Below, one piece after another: positions 17,815 to 26,567 of a DNA stretch of 64,000 nt (the stretch's first letter is position 1; each line of letters begins with the position of its first letter). A program made the position numbers and the translations under genes. Below the pieces are notes generated by a model. That model worked only from the letters and a program-made list of their open reading frames with translations, made no database searches and was not told the origin of the DNA. Origin of the DNA: Sediminicola sp037203765 (GTDB lineage: Bacteria > Bacteroidota > Bacteroidia > Flavobacteriales > Flavobacteriaceae); NCBI RefSeq assembly GCF_037203765.1, contig NZ_JBBCAS010000005.1:62001-126000 (forward strand), read 5' to 3'.

Positions 17815-19131
17815 ATGTTGGAATTCAGACCCCTTAATACGTTATCCGTTCATTTAGACCGACTCATAAAAGGCCAGTTATGGATCAAAGTTAGTATTGG
17901 CGTTGTTCTTGGAGCGGGATTGGGAGTGCTGCTCAATCCGTCTACAGGGTTGATCTCTGAACAAATCAGTCTGCGCCTGGCCGATTGGCTTGACCTTCCC
18001 GGGCACATTTTTATGAGGTTGGTGCAGATGATCATGATCCCATTGATATTTACCTCCATTATTACGGGCATTGTAAGCAATACCTCGGAGAACCTTACCT
18101 CTTTTGGACTTCGGCTTTTGTTATATTTTGTTTTTACGACAGGCATAGCCATCATGATCGGGGTGGCCGTAACACTTATTTTAAAACCTGGGCAGTATAT
18201 CTATTCTTTAGGCGGACTCCCCATTAGCGATGAAAATCAGTTAACCCCTCCAGAGGAAACCAATCTGGTTGAGGATATCCCCATAGCCATATCAAACCTT
18301 ATCCCCAATAATCCCTTGGAATCCATTTTGACGGGAGAAATGTTGGGGGTGGTCATTTTTACCATCATCATAGGGGTAGCCATTACCCAACTGCGCCAAG
18401 ACACCGCAAGGCCCATTATTCATTTTTCTGAAGCCGTTCAGAAAATCTGCATGATCGTGGTATCATGGGCCATGTTGCTGGTACCTTATGCCGTATTCGG
18501 TTTGATGGCTGCACTGTTATCCAGAACGAGTGTGGAAATCTTCCTGGGCCTAGGATATTATATGGCGGTAGTTGTCCTCGGCCTGATCATTCTGGTGACC
18601 TTCTATTTGGTGCTGGTCTTGATCATGACCAAGAAAAACCCTTTCCAGTTCTTAAAAGCCATCAGGGAACCACAACTCTTGGCATTTTCTACCGCCAGTT
18701 CTGCCGCTGTGATGCCCCTTTCCATGAAAACCGCCGATGAAAAATTAGGGGTGTCCTCCAATATTAGCGATTTTGTCATCCCGGTCGGGGCCACCATCAA
18801 TATGGATGGAACCGCATTATTTCAATGCGTGACGACCTTATTCATGGCACAGGCCTATGGCATGGAATTGACCATTATAAACCTCCTACTGATCACCTTT
18901 ACCGTTGTGGCCGCTTCCATAGGAACCCCGGCCATTCCAGGTGGTGGCGTAATTATTTTGACATCGGTACTGCAAAGTGCAGGCATTCCCATAGACGGCC
19001 TGATCATCATTATTGGGATAGACCGTATTCTGGGAATGTTCAGAACGGCGGTCAATGTGACCGGGGATCTTACTGCTTGCCTAGTTTTCAACAAGTTTTA
19101 TGGAACCAAAACAATGCCCGGCCAAACCTAA
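17815..19131 (+). CDS. Dicarboxylate/amino acid:cation symporter (DAACS/GltP family)
   Basis: A 438-residue transporter with eight membrane segments and two re-entrant loops. It carries the family hallmarks: the serine-rich STASSAAVMPLS loop (about residue 288) and NMDGTALFQ (about 325), which form the substrate and cation sites in GltPh-like proteins. It imports glutamate, aspartate or C4-dicarboxylates with Na+ or H+. The 38-bp gap to the USP gene suggests a two-gene operon. It faces the SDR gene at its 3' end with only 3 bp between. Confidence 0.9.
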   Translation: MLEFRPLNTLSVHLDRLIKGQLWIKVSIGVVLGAGLGVLLNPSTGLISEQISLRLADWLDLPGHIFMRLVQMIMIPLIFTSIITGIVSNTSENLTSFGLRLLLYFVFTTGIAIMIGVAVTLILKPGQYIYSLGGLPISDENQLTPPEETNLVEDIPIAISNLIPNNPLESILTGEMLGVVIFTIIIGVAITQLRQDTARPIIHFSEAVQKICMIVVSWAMLLVPYAVFGLMAALLSRTSVEIFLGLGYYMAVVVLGLIILVTFYLVLVLIMTKKNPFQFLKAIREPQLLAFSTASSAAVMPLSMKTADEKLGVSSNISDFVIPVGATINMDGTALFQCVTTLFMAQAYGMELTIINLLLITFTVVAASIGTPAIPGGGVIILTSVLQSAGIPIDGLIIIIGIDRILGMFRTAVNVTGDLTACLVFNKFYGTKTMPGQT

Positions 19132-19134
19132 TGG

Positions 19135-20022
19135 TCAAATCAATTCCTCCACATCCCTATGTGGTACGTTGTACCTCTTTACCTCTGCCCTAGCCCCTCC
19201 TATCATGGTATATTCATTTTTTATCTTTACCCTATTCCACCAAAGGATCCAATGCCCCAAAAGGGGAAAATAACGGGTAATCACCCTCGCCAGATGTCCA
19301 AGTCCTGTTAATGTGATGGCGTCCTTGCGCATGGCGATCTGTACGCAGACACTCTTGGCCACGTGTTCACGGGTATCGAGTTTTTCATTTGTCCGTTTGG
19401 GAAGGTAGATCCAAGATCCATCCACATCCAAAATGGTCTTTTTGGGATCGTTCTCGGTAAAACCAACATATGTAATTCCTACGTGTACCCCGTTATCGGA
19501 CAACTCTATCCGTAAGGCTTCAGCCAGTCCGGCCTGTGCCATTTTGGAGGTGCTATAGGCCGCATTGTAGGGCATGCCCCTAAAACTGGCAACGCTATTG
19601 ATAAAAATGATATGTCCTTTTGATGTTTTGAGATGTGGAATGGCGTATTTGCTCAAATGTGCGGCCCCGTTAAAATTGGTCTCGGAAATAATTTTGTAAT
19701 TGGAATCGGCCATATCCTCCACACTCCCCCTACTGCTGATCCCGGCATTGTTGACCAAAATATCCAACCCTCCATAGGCATCTACCGCACTTTCAATCAA
19801 ATGTTTGCATTGGACAGGAAAACGGATATCGGCTACCACGGGCAAGGTTTCATATCCCACTTCCTTTAATTCCATTGCCGTACGCTCCAATCGCTCCCTA
19901 TCCCTACCATTGATTACCACCTTGGCGCCCAGATTCAATAATTCATGGGCTATGGCTTTTCCTATGCCCATACTGGAACCACTGACAATGGCCACCTTAT
20001 CCTTAAAGAACCGCTTATCCAT
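19135..20022 (-). CDS. Short-chain dehydrogenase/reductase
   Basis: A 295-residue classical SDR. It shows the cofactor motif SGSSMGIGKA (about residues 15-24) with NGRDRERL suggesting NADPH preference, the NNAGISS motif, the catalytic Ser in FINSVAS and Y-S-T-S-K as YxxxK. A C-terminal extension of about 60 residues contains a short hydrophobic stretch (RYFPLLGHWILWW) that may touch the membrane. It follows the quinone reductase by 18 bp and should share its promoter. The substrate is unknown. Confidence 0.85.
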   Translation of the reverse strand: MDKRFFKDKVAIVSGSSMGIGKAIAHELLNLGAKVVINGRDRERLERTAMELKEVGYETLPVVADIRFPVQCKHLIESAVDAYGGLDILVNNAGISSRGSVEDMADSNYKIISETNFNGAAHLSKYAIPHLKTSKGHIIFINSVASFRGMPYNAAYSTSKMAQAGLAEALRIELSDNGVHVGITYVGFTENDPKKTILDVDGSWIYLPKRTNEKLDTREHVAKSVCVQIAMRKDAITLTGLGHLARVITRYFPLLGHWILWWNRVKIKNEYTMIGGARAEVKRYNVPHRDVEELI

Positions 20023-20040
20023 CTTCTTCTGCTTTACGTT

Positions 20041-21060
20041 TTACCATTTCACCACAATTTTACCCTTGGACTTTCTCGACTCCAAAAATTGATGTGCCTC
20101 CGCCAACTGTGCTATGTCATATTCGGCACCCACAAATGGGCTTACATCCCCTTTCTCTGTCATTTGAATCACGGCCTTCATGGCATTGGCCACCTTATCC
20201 GGTCTTTCCTCCCCTACCTTTAGCATATTCACCCCGATCATTCCCTTGGATCCCCCCAAAAATTGAATGGGGTGATAGATCCCAAATTGGAACAACACTT
20301 TTAATTTCCCGAAAAAAGAGGTGTTCTTATTCATAGAGGATACTCCAAAAGTCAGCAACCTGCCTCCTGCTCCCAGTAGTCGGAATCCTTTTCGCACAGA
20401 TGTTCCTCCCACAGGATCAAAAATCACATCCAGCCCAGTATCCTTATGGAGCGAACGAACCTCCTTTTCAAAATCGTGCTCCCTATAATTAATGGGATGG
20501 TGTACCCCAAGCTTCTTTAAATATTCCATTTTTTCCACGGAACTGCAGGTACCAAAAACGGTACATTTCTTCAAGAGGGCCATTTGTACCAAGGCCGTTC
20601 CTACCCCGCCTGCCGCCGCATGGATCAGCACCCTATCGCCTTCCTGGAGATTGGCCATGGTATGCGACAATAAATAGGCCGTACCATATTGGGTGGCCAA
20701 TGCTACAGCTTCACCCACCCTCATGGCTTCCGGTATTTTATGGGCCATTGCTTCCTGAGCCACGGCATATTCCGCGTACCCCCCAAAGCGGGTCAAGGCC
20801 ACTACCCTATCCCCCACTTTTAGCCCTGTAATATTAGAACCACATGCCTCAATGTGTCCCACCACATCATAACCCAAAATGGCCGGTAAGGGTGGTGCAG
20901 CCTTATATAGCCCCAAACGGGCCATAACATCGGCGAAATTGAGCCCAAAAGCTTCAACCTTTATCAGGACCTGATCCTGTAAGGGACTGGGTTTTTCTGT
21001 TTCCCGCACCTCAAAAGCGGTTTGGGATGCTCCGTATTTTACCAAATAAGCTGCTCTCAT
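20041..21060 (-). CDS. Zinc-less quinone oxidoreductase (MDR superfamily)
   Basis: 339 residues from the ATG at 21060, beginning MRAAYLVKYGASQTAFEV. An in-frame ATG at 21102 is upstream of the predicted transcription start (about 21083) and would add 14 unusual residues, so it is rejected. The N-terminal GroES-like domain lacks zinc ligands; the Rossmann motif AAAGGVGTALVQMA lies at about residues 145-158. Quinone reductases of this type reduce quinones or enones with NADPH. It heads a two-gene operon with the SDR. Confidence 0.88.
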   Translation of the reverse strand: MRAAYLVKYGASQTAFEVRETEKPSPLQDQVLIKVEAFGLNFADVMARLGLYKAAPPLPAILGYDVVGHIEACGSNITGLKVGDRVVALTRFGGYAEYAVAQEAMAHKIPEAMRVGEAVALATQYGTAYLLSHTMANLQEGDRVLIHAAAGGVGTALVQMALLKKCTVFGTCSSVEKMEYLKKLGVHHPINYREHDFEKEVRSLHKDTGLDVIFDPVGGTSVRKGFRLLGAGGRLLTFGVSSMNKNTSFFGKLKVLFQFGIYHPIQFLGGSKGMIGVNMLKVGEERPDKVANAMKAVIQMTEKGDVSPFVGAEYDIAQLAEAHQFLESRKSKGKIVVKW

Positions 21061-21086
21061 AGGTTTCCAACCATTAACATATATAA

Positions 21087-21160
21087 GAAAGGTAACCATC
21101 ATAATGCGACTTTCACCTGATCAAGATCATTTGATTATCAAATGATTCCCCTTTAATTTG
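21087..21160. promoter_or_regulatory. One FNR/CRP-type operator serving two divergent promoters
   Basis: The operator TGATCAAGATCA (21118-21129) is a near-perfect palindrome. Exactly 23 bp away on the plus strand lies TTAATTTG (21153-21160), and exactly 23 bp away on the minus strand lies TACCTTTC (21094-21087). Both match TAnnTTTG except at one position. The predicted starts are near 21165 (plus) and 21083 (minus). One bound dimer could thus act as a class II activator in both directions. Confidence 0.75.
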
Positions 21161-21188
21161 AGTACATAACCCCCATAAATTCCGTAAA

Positions 21189-22361
21189 ATGAAAACATAT
21201 ATATGGATGTGGGCTTTCTTTTTCGCTTTTGTCTCCCATGCGCAATTCAAATCAGGTGAAAATGTTACTATAACACAACCTCAAGATGATGATATTTATC
21301 TGGCAGGGGAAGCCGTAAATATCAACAACAAGGTCCGAGGTGATGTTGTGGCCAGTGGGGGCTCCATTTTTGTTTTGGATTCCATCAGTCAAGACCTAAT
21401 TGCTGCCGGTGGGGAGCTCGCCTTTAAGGGCTATGTTGCCGATGATGTGCGCGCCGCAGGCGGAAAACTACTGATTGATGCGGAAATTGGGGATGACGTT
21501 GTTGTAGCAGGAGGCAAAATACATATTGGCAACAATAGTATCATCCACGGTAATCTTATCTCCTTCTCTGGGGAGCTTCAGATTAATGGAGATGTCATGG
21601 GGACGATGAAAGCCTCTACCGGTAAGGCCTCTATTTATGGGACCATAGGGAAAGATGCCAAAATAAGCGGAGGGGAAATATACCTGGACGGGGATTTTAA
21701 GGGGAATACGCAAATTACTGCGGAACACCTCACCATTGGCAACAATGCCAAATTCTACGGGGCGGTTACCTATTGGACCAAAGAAGGGGAAGTGGATTTT
21801 AAAAATAGCCTTGTGGGCACAACTGCAACCTTTACGGAAGACCTTCGTATGGAGAAAGAGGAACTTTCACTATACAATTTTGGCGCATTCTCTTTTGGAC
21901 TGGCCCTATTTTACATCCTATCCATACTTGTAATAATCATTTTGTTCCATGCCTTGTTCAAAAACCAATTTCCGACCATAACGACGGATGTGGAAGGCAA
22001 TACCTGGAATGTTTTGGGCAATGGTCTCATCTATTTATTTGGAGTACCATTGCTGATCCTGATCACATGCATCACCCTTATCGGTATTCCCATAGGGCTC
22101 TTCATATTGGTCACCTACCTGTTTAGTCTTCTTTTTGGACATGTTCTTGCCGCATTGCTGTTCACCTATTATTGGAACCAACGCAACGAAAAGCAGTGGG
22201 GGTTTTGGGCAATGGTATTTTTAACGCTGGGGTTTGCCCTTATCCTGCGCTTGGTAACCCTTGTTCCGATATTGGGGTGGATCATCTCTGTTGTGGCATT
22301 GAGTTTTACCTATGGGCTCTTTATCAAGAAGGTGATACGTAAAAAGCAAGCAGTAGTATAA
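21189..22361 (+). CDS. Bactofilin-like polymer-forming protein with membrane C-terminus
   Basis: A 390-residue protein. An N-terminal signal peptide (about 1-19, ending SHAQ) is followed by about 180 residues of regularly spaced Gly/Asp-rich turns (DDVRAAGG, DDVVVAGG), typical of the right-handed beta-helix in bactofilin-like proteins. The last 150 residues have four to five membrane segments (for example LFYILSILVIIILFHALF). The helix should therefore lie outside the cytoplasm, anchored in the inner membrane. Function is unknown; a cell-envelope scaffold under stress is plausible. It heads the operon with the hydrolase and phosphoribosyltransferase. Confidence 0.75.
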   Translation: MKTYIWMWAFFFAFVSHAQFKSGENVTITQPQDDDIYLAGEAVNINNKVRGDVVASGGSIFVLDSISQDLIAAGGELAFKGYVADDVRAAGGKLLIDAEIGDDVVVAGGKIHIGNNSIIHGNLISFSGELQINGDVMGTMKASTGKASIYGTIGKDAKISGGEIYLDGDFKGNTQITAEHLTIGNNAKFYGAVTYWTKEGEVDFKNSLVGTTATFTEDLRMEKEELSLYNFGAFSFGLALFYILSILVIIILFHALFKNQFPTITTDVEGNTWNVLGNGLIYLFGVPLLILITCITLIGIPIGLFILVTYLFSLLFGHVLAALLFTYYWNQRNEKQWGFWAMVFLTLGFALILRLVTLVPILGWIISVVALSFTYGLFIKKVIRKKQAVV

Positions 22362-22372
22362 AACATGGAGTT

Positions 22373-23026
22373 ATGGCAGTTGGAGTCACATACAATACCC
22401 TGGATATAAGGTTAAAGAAAGTCACCTTAAAAGGCATCCTGTTTCTACCGGAAAACACCTTAGGGCTCGTCATTTTTTCACATGGCAGCGGCAGTAGTCG
22501 GTTAAGCCCCAGAAACAACTACGTTGCCGAAATACTTCAAAAAGAGGGCTTGGGTACCTTTCTGTTCGATCTGCTTACCGAAAAGGAAGATAGCATCTAT
22601 GAAACGAGGTTCAATATAGACCTATTGACCCAACGCCTTATTGAAGCAACCGAATGGTTGCAACAGTACGGCCCTACCAAAAACCTACCTATGGGATACT
22701 TTGGCGCCAGTACCGGTGCAGCCTCCGCCCTTAGGGCCGCCGCCTTCTATGGGGATGCCGTAAGAGCGGTAGTATCCAGAGGGGGAAGACCGGATTTGGC
22801 CATGGGGGAATTAGCCAAGGTCAAGGCCCCAACACTATTATTGGTAGGGGGATGGGACCATATGGTCAAAAAATTAAATGAGAGTGCGTACGATACATTA
22901 AGATGTAAGCGAAAGCTGGAGATCATTCCCGAGGCCTCCCACCTCTTTGAAGAGCCCGGAAAATTGAAAGAAGTGGCCGAAATATCTGCCAAATGGTTTG
23001 TTACTTGGTTAACCTCAAAAAAATAA
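22373..23026 (+). CDS. Dienelactone hydrolase-like alpha/beta hydrolase
   Basis: A 217-residue alpha/beta-hydrolase. The nucleophile elbow is GASTGAAS with Ser113. The acid lies in VGGWDHMVKK and the catalytic His in PEASHLFEE near residue 193. The oxyanion region is FSHGSGSSR. The gene is only 4 bp from the phosphoribosyltransferase gene. In Mycobacterium tuberculosis the DosR-regulated Rv0571c is, as I recall, a fusion of exactly these two domains, so the pair probably acts together. The substrate is unknown. Confidence 0.82.
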   Translation: MAVGVTYNTLDIRLKKVTLKGILFLPENTLGLVIFSHGSGSSRLSPRNNYVAEILQKEGLGTFLFDLLTEKEDSIYETRFNIDLLTQRLIEATEWLQQYGPTKNLPMGYFGASTGAASALRAAAFYGDAVRAVVSRGGRPDLAMGELAKVKAPTLLLVGGWDHMVKKLNESAYDTLRCKRKLEIIPEASHLFEEPGKLKEVAEISAKWFVTWLTSKK

Positions 23027-23030
23027 AATT

Positions 23031-23660
23031 ATGTTTAAAGATCGTATAGATGCCGGACTTCAGTTAGCGGCTAAGCTAAAGGACCACAAAGACAAAGACG
23101 TTGTTGTACTTGCCATTCCTAGGGGTGGACTCCCATTGGGGTCTATCGTCGCAAAATCATTAAATGCTCCTTTGGATGTGGCGCTATCCAAAAAAATAGG
23201 GCATCCCTATAATAAAGAATATGCCATTGGGGCAGTGAGTATGGAACATAGCATACTTAGTGATGCGGCGGAAGTTGAAAAAGGATATATACAGAAAGAA
23301 ACGGCCAAGATCCGGGAGAAATTAAAAAAACGGCATGAGCAGTATTATAGAAATAGAAAACCTGAGCCCCTTCAAGACAAGGTGGTGATCATTGTGGATG
23401 ATGGGATAGCCACGGGGAATACCATTCTGGTAACGGCCGAACTCATACACGACCAAAAACCAAAAAAAACTATTGTGGCCATTCCCGTGGCCCCAAAATC
23501 GGCAGTCCCCAAACTGGAAGCCTCTCCCTTTATAGACGAGGTCATCTGCCTACTTGCCCCCTTTAACTTTCACGCTGTGGGGCAATTCTATCAGCATTTC
23601 CATCAAATATCCGATGCTGAGGCGATCGCCATTTTGGAAGAAGCTGTCCATCAAGCTTAA
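23031..23660 (+). CDS. Type I phosphoribosyltransferase
   Basis: A 209-residue protein. The PRPP-binding motif VVIIVDDGIATGNT sits at about residues 118-131. The flexible-loop region and a helical insertion (EVEKGYIQKETAKIREKLKKR) precede it, as in the stand-alone PRTases annotated near dormancy genes. The base or acceptor is not known. It is last in the operon; the hairpin just downstream has its T-run on the opposite strand and so serves the dodecin gene. Confidence 0.85.
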   Translation: MFKDRIDAGLQLAAKLKDHKDKDVVVLAIPRGGLPLGSIVAKSLNAPLDVALSKKIGHPYNKEYAIGAVSMEHSILSDAAEVEKGYIQKETAKIREKLKKRHEQYYRNRKPEPLQDKVVIIVDDGIATGNTILVTAELIHDQKPKKTIVAIPVAPKSAVPKLEASPFIDEVICLLAPFNFHAVGQFYQHFHQISDAEAIAILEEAVHQA

Positions 23661-23698
23661 AAAAAAGCGCATCAAAAAAAGAAGTCTTTGATGCGCTT
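23661..23698 (-). terminator. Intrinsic terminator of the dodecin gene
   Basis: A perfect 12-bp stem (23665-23676 with 23687-23698, AAGCGCATCAAA and its complement) has a 10-nt loop. On the minus strand it is followed by a run of eight T. It lies 22 bp past the dodecin stop codon. Confidence 0.85.
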
Positions 23699-23719
23699 GG
23701 TCCAAATACCGTAATTTGA

Positions 23720-23923
23720 CTAATTCTTGATACCGAAAGTAACTTTGGTGTTGACACGATATTCGGAAATCTTGTTATCCTTGACGGAAACCTGCATATC
23801 CTGGATATAAACAGATTTAATATCCTTTACCGTTTTGGACGCCTCATTGATGACATTCTGTACGGCATCTTCAAAACTCGTTTTAGAGTTCCCCAGGATT
23901 TCGATCACTTTTAATACGGACAT
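23720..23923 (-). CDS. Dodecin family flavin-binding protein
   Basis: A 67-residue protein with the dodecin pattern: MSVLKVIEILGNSKTSFEDA, a helix, then three strands ending VNTKVTFGIKN. Dodecins form hollow 12-mers that bind flavin dimers and are thought to store or protect against free flavins. The usual Trp at the flavin-stacking site appears to be replaced (KSVYIQDMQV). It has its own operator and terminator. Several other flavin proteins in this window may share the same need. Confidence 0.85.
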   Translation of the reverse strand: MSVLKVIEILGNSKTSFEDAVQNVINEASKTVKDIKSVYIQDMQVSVKDNKISEYRVNTKVTFGIKN

Positions 23924-23974
23924 AATACGTGGATTTAAAAAATTATGGTTACTGTTTAGTATAACTTAACCTTA

Positions 23975-24017
23975 ACAAGGTATTTAACCCTTCCATAGAA
24001 AACTATGATATAAATCA
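23975..24017 (-). promoter_or_regulatory. FNR/CRP-type operator and promoter of the dodecin gene
   Basis: The operator TGATATAAATCA (24006-24017) is followed on the minus strand, after 23 bp, by TACCTTGT (23982-23975). The TA and the first two T of the -7 element match. The predicted start is near 23970, 47 nt before the ATG. Confidence 0.65.
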
Positions 24018-24071
24018 TACTTCTTGGAACGATGAAAAAATATATAGTTCAAAGCCTCCCCTGTCTCCTCC

Positions 24072-24114
24072 TGACCTTTATCATGTGATATCAAAAGAGC
24101 TACCCCTACTTTTG
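24072..24114 (+). promoter_or_regulatory. FNR/CRP-type operator and promoter of ppsA
   Basis: The operator TGACCTTTATCA (24072-24083) and, 23 bp later, a perfect -7 element TACTTTTG (24107-24114). The predicted start is near 24119, 18 nt before the ATG. It is one of the clearest examples of the regulon layout. Confidence 0.82.
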
Positions 24115-24136
24115 ATGGTATCCATAAAAGACACTC

Positions 24137-26533
24137 ATGTTCATTAAAGAATTCAACGAGCTCGGGATAGCGGACATCGCTAAGGTTGGAGGAAAAAACG
24201 CCTCTTTGGGGGAGCTCTACAACCAACTGACTTCCAAGGGCGTGAGGGCACCCAATGGTTTTGCAACAACCTCAGCTGCTTTCTGGCAATTTTTGGAGGA
24301 GAACAACATCAAATACAGCTTACAGGAGTTAATGGGGCAACTGGATAGATCCCAATTTGCCAATTTGGGAACCATCGGTAAAAAAGCAAGGACACTAATT
24401 TTGAATGGGACCTTTTCTCCGGAGTTTACCCATGCAATAACCGTTGCCTATCAACAACTCTGCGGTGAATCCTTACTGGCGGTTGCCGTACGAAGCAGCG
24501 CCACTGCCGAGGACCTGCCCGATGCCAGTTTTGCGGGACAGCACGATACTTTTTTGAATATAGCAGGGGGCAAGGAGGTCGTAAAGGCCGTCAAGAAGTG
24601 TTTTGCCTCCCTATATACAGATAGGGCCATAAAATACAGGGAAGACAAAGGTTTTGCCCATCATGATATTGCACTTTCGGTAGGGGTTCAGCTTATGGTC
24701 CGTGCCGATTTGGGTTGCTCGGGGGTTGGCTTTACCATTGAACCGGAATCGGGCTTCGAAAATGTCATGCTCCTCTCCGGCGTTTGGGGCCTAGGGGAAA
24801 ACATTGTGCAAGGACTTGTAAATCCCGATGAATTTTACATTTTCAAACCTACCCTGCGCCAAGGCAAGTTCCCCATTATCCAAAAGAAAATGGGCGACAA
24901 AAGATTGACCTTGGTCTACGCCCCTGCCAATGCAGAGGAAACGACCACCAACAGAGAAACCCCTCCTGAAAAAAGGGACAGCTACATACTGTCGGATGAG
25001 GAAATCATACTATTGTCACAATGGTCCCTACTCATTGAAGAGCACTATCAAAAACCCATGGATATAGAATGGGCAAAAGACGGACGTACCCATGAACTTT
25101 TTATTATTCAGGCGCGGCCGGAAACGGTACACCAAACCAAAAATAAAAATATCCATATCTCCTATCAATTACTGGAAACAGGCAAAATTTTGGCCCAAGG
25201 GAATGCGGTTGGCACCAAGGTCAAAGTAGGCACCACAGCCCTATTGAACACTCCAGGAGATGCGGGCATATTGGATAAGAATACCATTATAGTGACCGAT
25301 ACCATTACTCCGGACTGGGACCCTTTGTTAAAACAGGTAGGTGGCATTATCACCAATAAGGGCGGAAGAACCAGCCATGCCGCCATAGTAGCAAGGGAAC
25401 TGGGGGTACCTGCCATTGTGGGGTGCGGTAACGCCACTGCCAATATTAAGAACAAGAGCCATATCACCCTGACCTGCGCCCAAGGAAAAACAGGATATAT
25501 TTATGAAGGTACACTGGCATTTAAGGAGAAAGAGATCGACTTTTCACAAATAAGTCTTCCCAAAACCGAAGCTAAACTGATCTTGGCAGATCCAGACCTG
25601 GCCTTTCCCCTTTCCTTCTACCCCAACCATGGGGTTGGGCTATTGCGGATGGAATTCATCATTGCCCATATGGTAAAAATTCACCCTATGGCCTTGGTAA
25701 CATACCATAGACTGAAAGAGGGAACCCTTAAAAAAAATATTGAGGTGATCACCAAGGGGATTGCCAACAAATCAGCATATTTTATAGATACCCTGGCACA
25801 GGGCATAGCCACCATTGCTGCAGCCTTTTATCCCAAAGAGGTAATCGTGAGGCTCAGTGATTTCAAGACCAATGAATATGCCAACCTTATTGGTGGAAGT
25901 GACTTTGAGCCCAAAGAAGAGAACCCCATGTTGGGCTTTAGGGGTGCAGCCAGATATTACAGCCCATTGTACAAAGAAGGGTTTGCCCTAGAATGTGCCG
26001 CCATTAAGAAAGTTCGTGAAACCATGGGGCTGACCAACCTCAAGGTAATGGTCCCATTTTGCAGAACCTTGGAAGAAGGCAAAAAGGTAATTGCCCTTAT
26101 GGAAGATAACGGTTTAACAAGAGGACATCAGGGATTGGAAATCTATACCATGGTAGAAATTCCGAGCAACGTGCTGCTGGCCGAAGAATTTGCAGCCATT
26201 TTTGATGGTTTTTCCATAGGATCCAATGACCTCACCCAGCTTACTTTGGGTGTGGACAGGGATTCCGACCTATTGGCCCACCTTTTTGATGAAAACAATT
26301 TGGCCGTAAAGAGACTGTTATCCATGGCCATCGCTGCAGCCCGGAAAACCAATACAAAAATAGGATTATGTGGACAGGCACCCAGTGATTTTCCCGCATT
26401 TGCAGATTTTTTGGTGAGGGAAGAAATAGACAGTATATCCTATAACCCCGATGCCCTTTTACAGGGAATAGAGAATATGAACAGGGCAGAAAAGGGCCTG
26501 TTGCCCAATGAGGAAAAAACGCTCCACCCGTAG
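24137..26533 (+). CDS. ppsA: Phosphoenolpyruvate synthase
   Basis: 798 residues, the normal length. The N-terminal ATP-grasp domain (about 1-335) has the pattern VGGKNASLGEL and SSATAEDLPDASFAGQ. The mobile phosphohistidine domain has GGRTSHAAIVAREL with His414. The C-terminal PEP/pyruvate TIM barrel ends with the catalytic Cys in GLCGQAPSD. It converts pyruvate, ATP and water to PEP, AMP and phosphate. Under regulon control it could drive gluconeogenesis or keep PEP supplied when respiration is limited. The PfkB gene follows after 34 bp. Confidence 0.95.
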   Translation: MFIKEFNELGIADIAKVGGKNASLGELYNQLTSKGVRAPNGFATTSAAFWQFLEENNIKYSLQELMGQLDRSQFANLGTIGKKARTLILNGTFSPEFTHAITVAYQQLCGESLLAVAVRSSATAEDLPDASFAGQHDTFLNIAGGKEVVKAVKKCFASLYTDRAIKYREDKGFAHHDIALSVGVQLMVRADLGCSGVGFTIEPESGFENVMLLSGVWGLGENIVQGLVNPDEFYIFKPTLRQGKFPIIQKKMGDKRLTLVYAPANAEETTTNRETPPEKRDSYILSDEEIILLSQWSLLIEEHYQKPMDIEWAKDGRTHELFIIQARPETVHQTKNKNIHISYQLLETGKILAQGNAVGTKVKVGTTALLNTPGDAGILDKNTIIVTDTITPDWDPLLKQVGGIITNKGGRTSHAAIVARELGVPAIVGCGNATANIKNKSHITLTCAQGKTGYIYEGTLAFKEKEIDFSQISLPKTEAKLILADPDLAFPLSFYPNHGVGLLRMEFIIAHMVKIHPMALVTYHRLKEGTLKKNIEVITKGIANKSAYFIDTLAQGIATIAAAFYPKEVIVRLSDFKTNEYANLIGGSDFEPKEENPMLGFRGAARYYSPLYKEGFALECAAIKKVRETMGLTNLKVMVPFCRTLEEGKKVIALMEDNGLTRGHQGLEIYTMVEIPSNVLLAEEFAAIFDGFSIGSNDLTQLTLGVDRDSDLLAHLFDENNLAVKRLLSMAIAAARKTNTKIGLCGQAPSDFPAFADFLVREEIDSISYNPDALLQGIENMNRAEKGLLPNEEKTLHP

Positions 26534-26567
26534 ATAGTGGAGTTCTATTAATTACAGCGCCCATCTT

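Noticed and set aside
20041..21102. Upstream start at 21102 for the quinone reductase
   Set aside because: It lies before the predicted transcription start near 21083, and the extra 14 residues are unlike the family; the start at 21060 gives the standard N-terminus.
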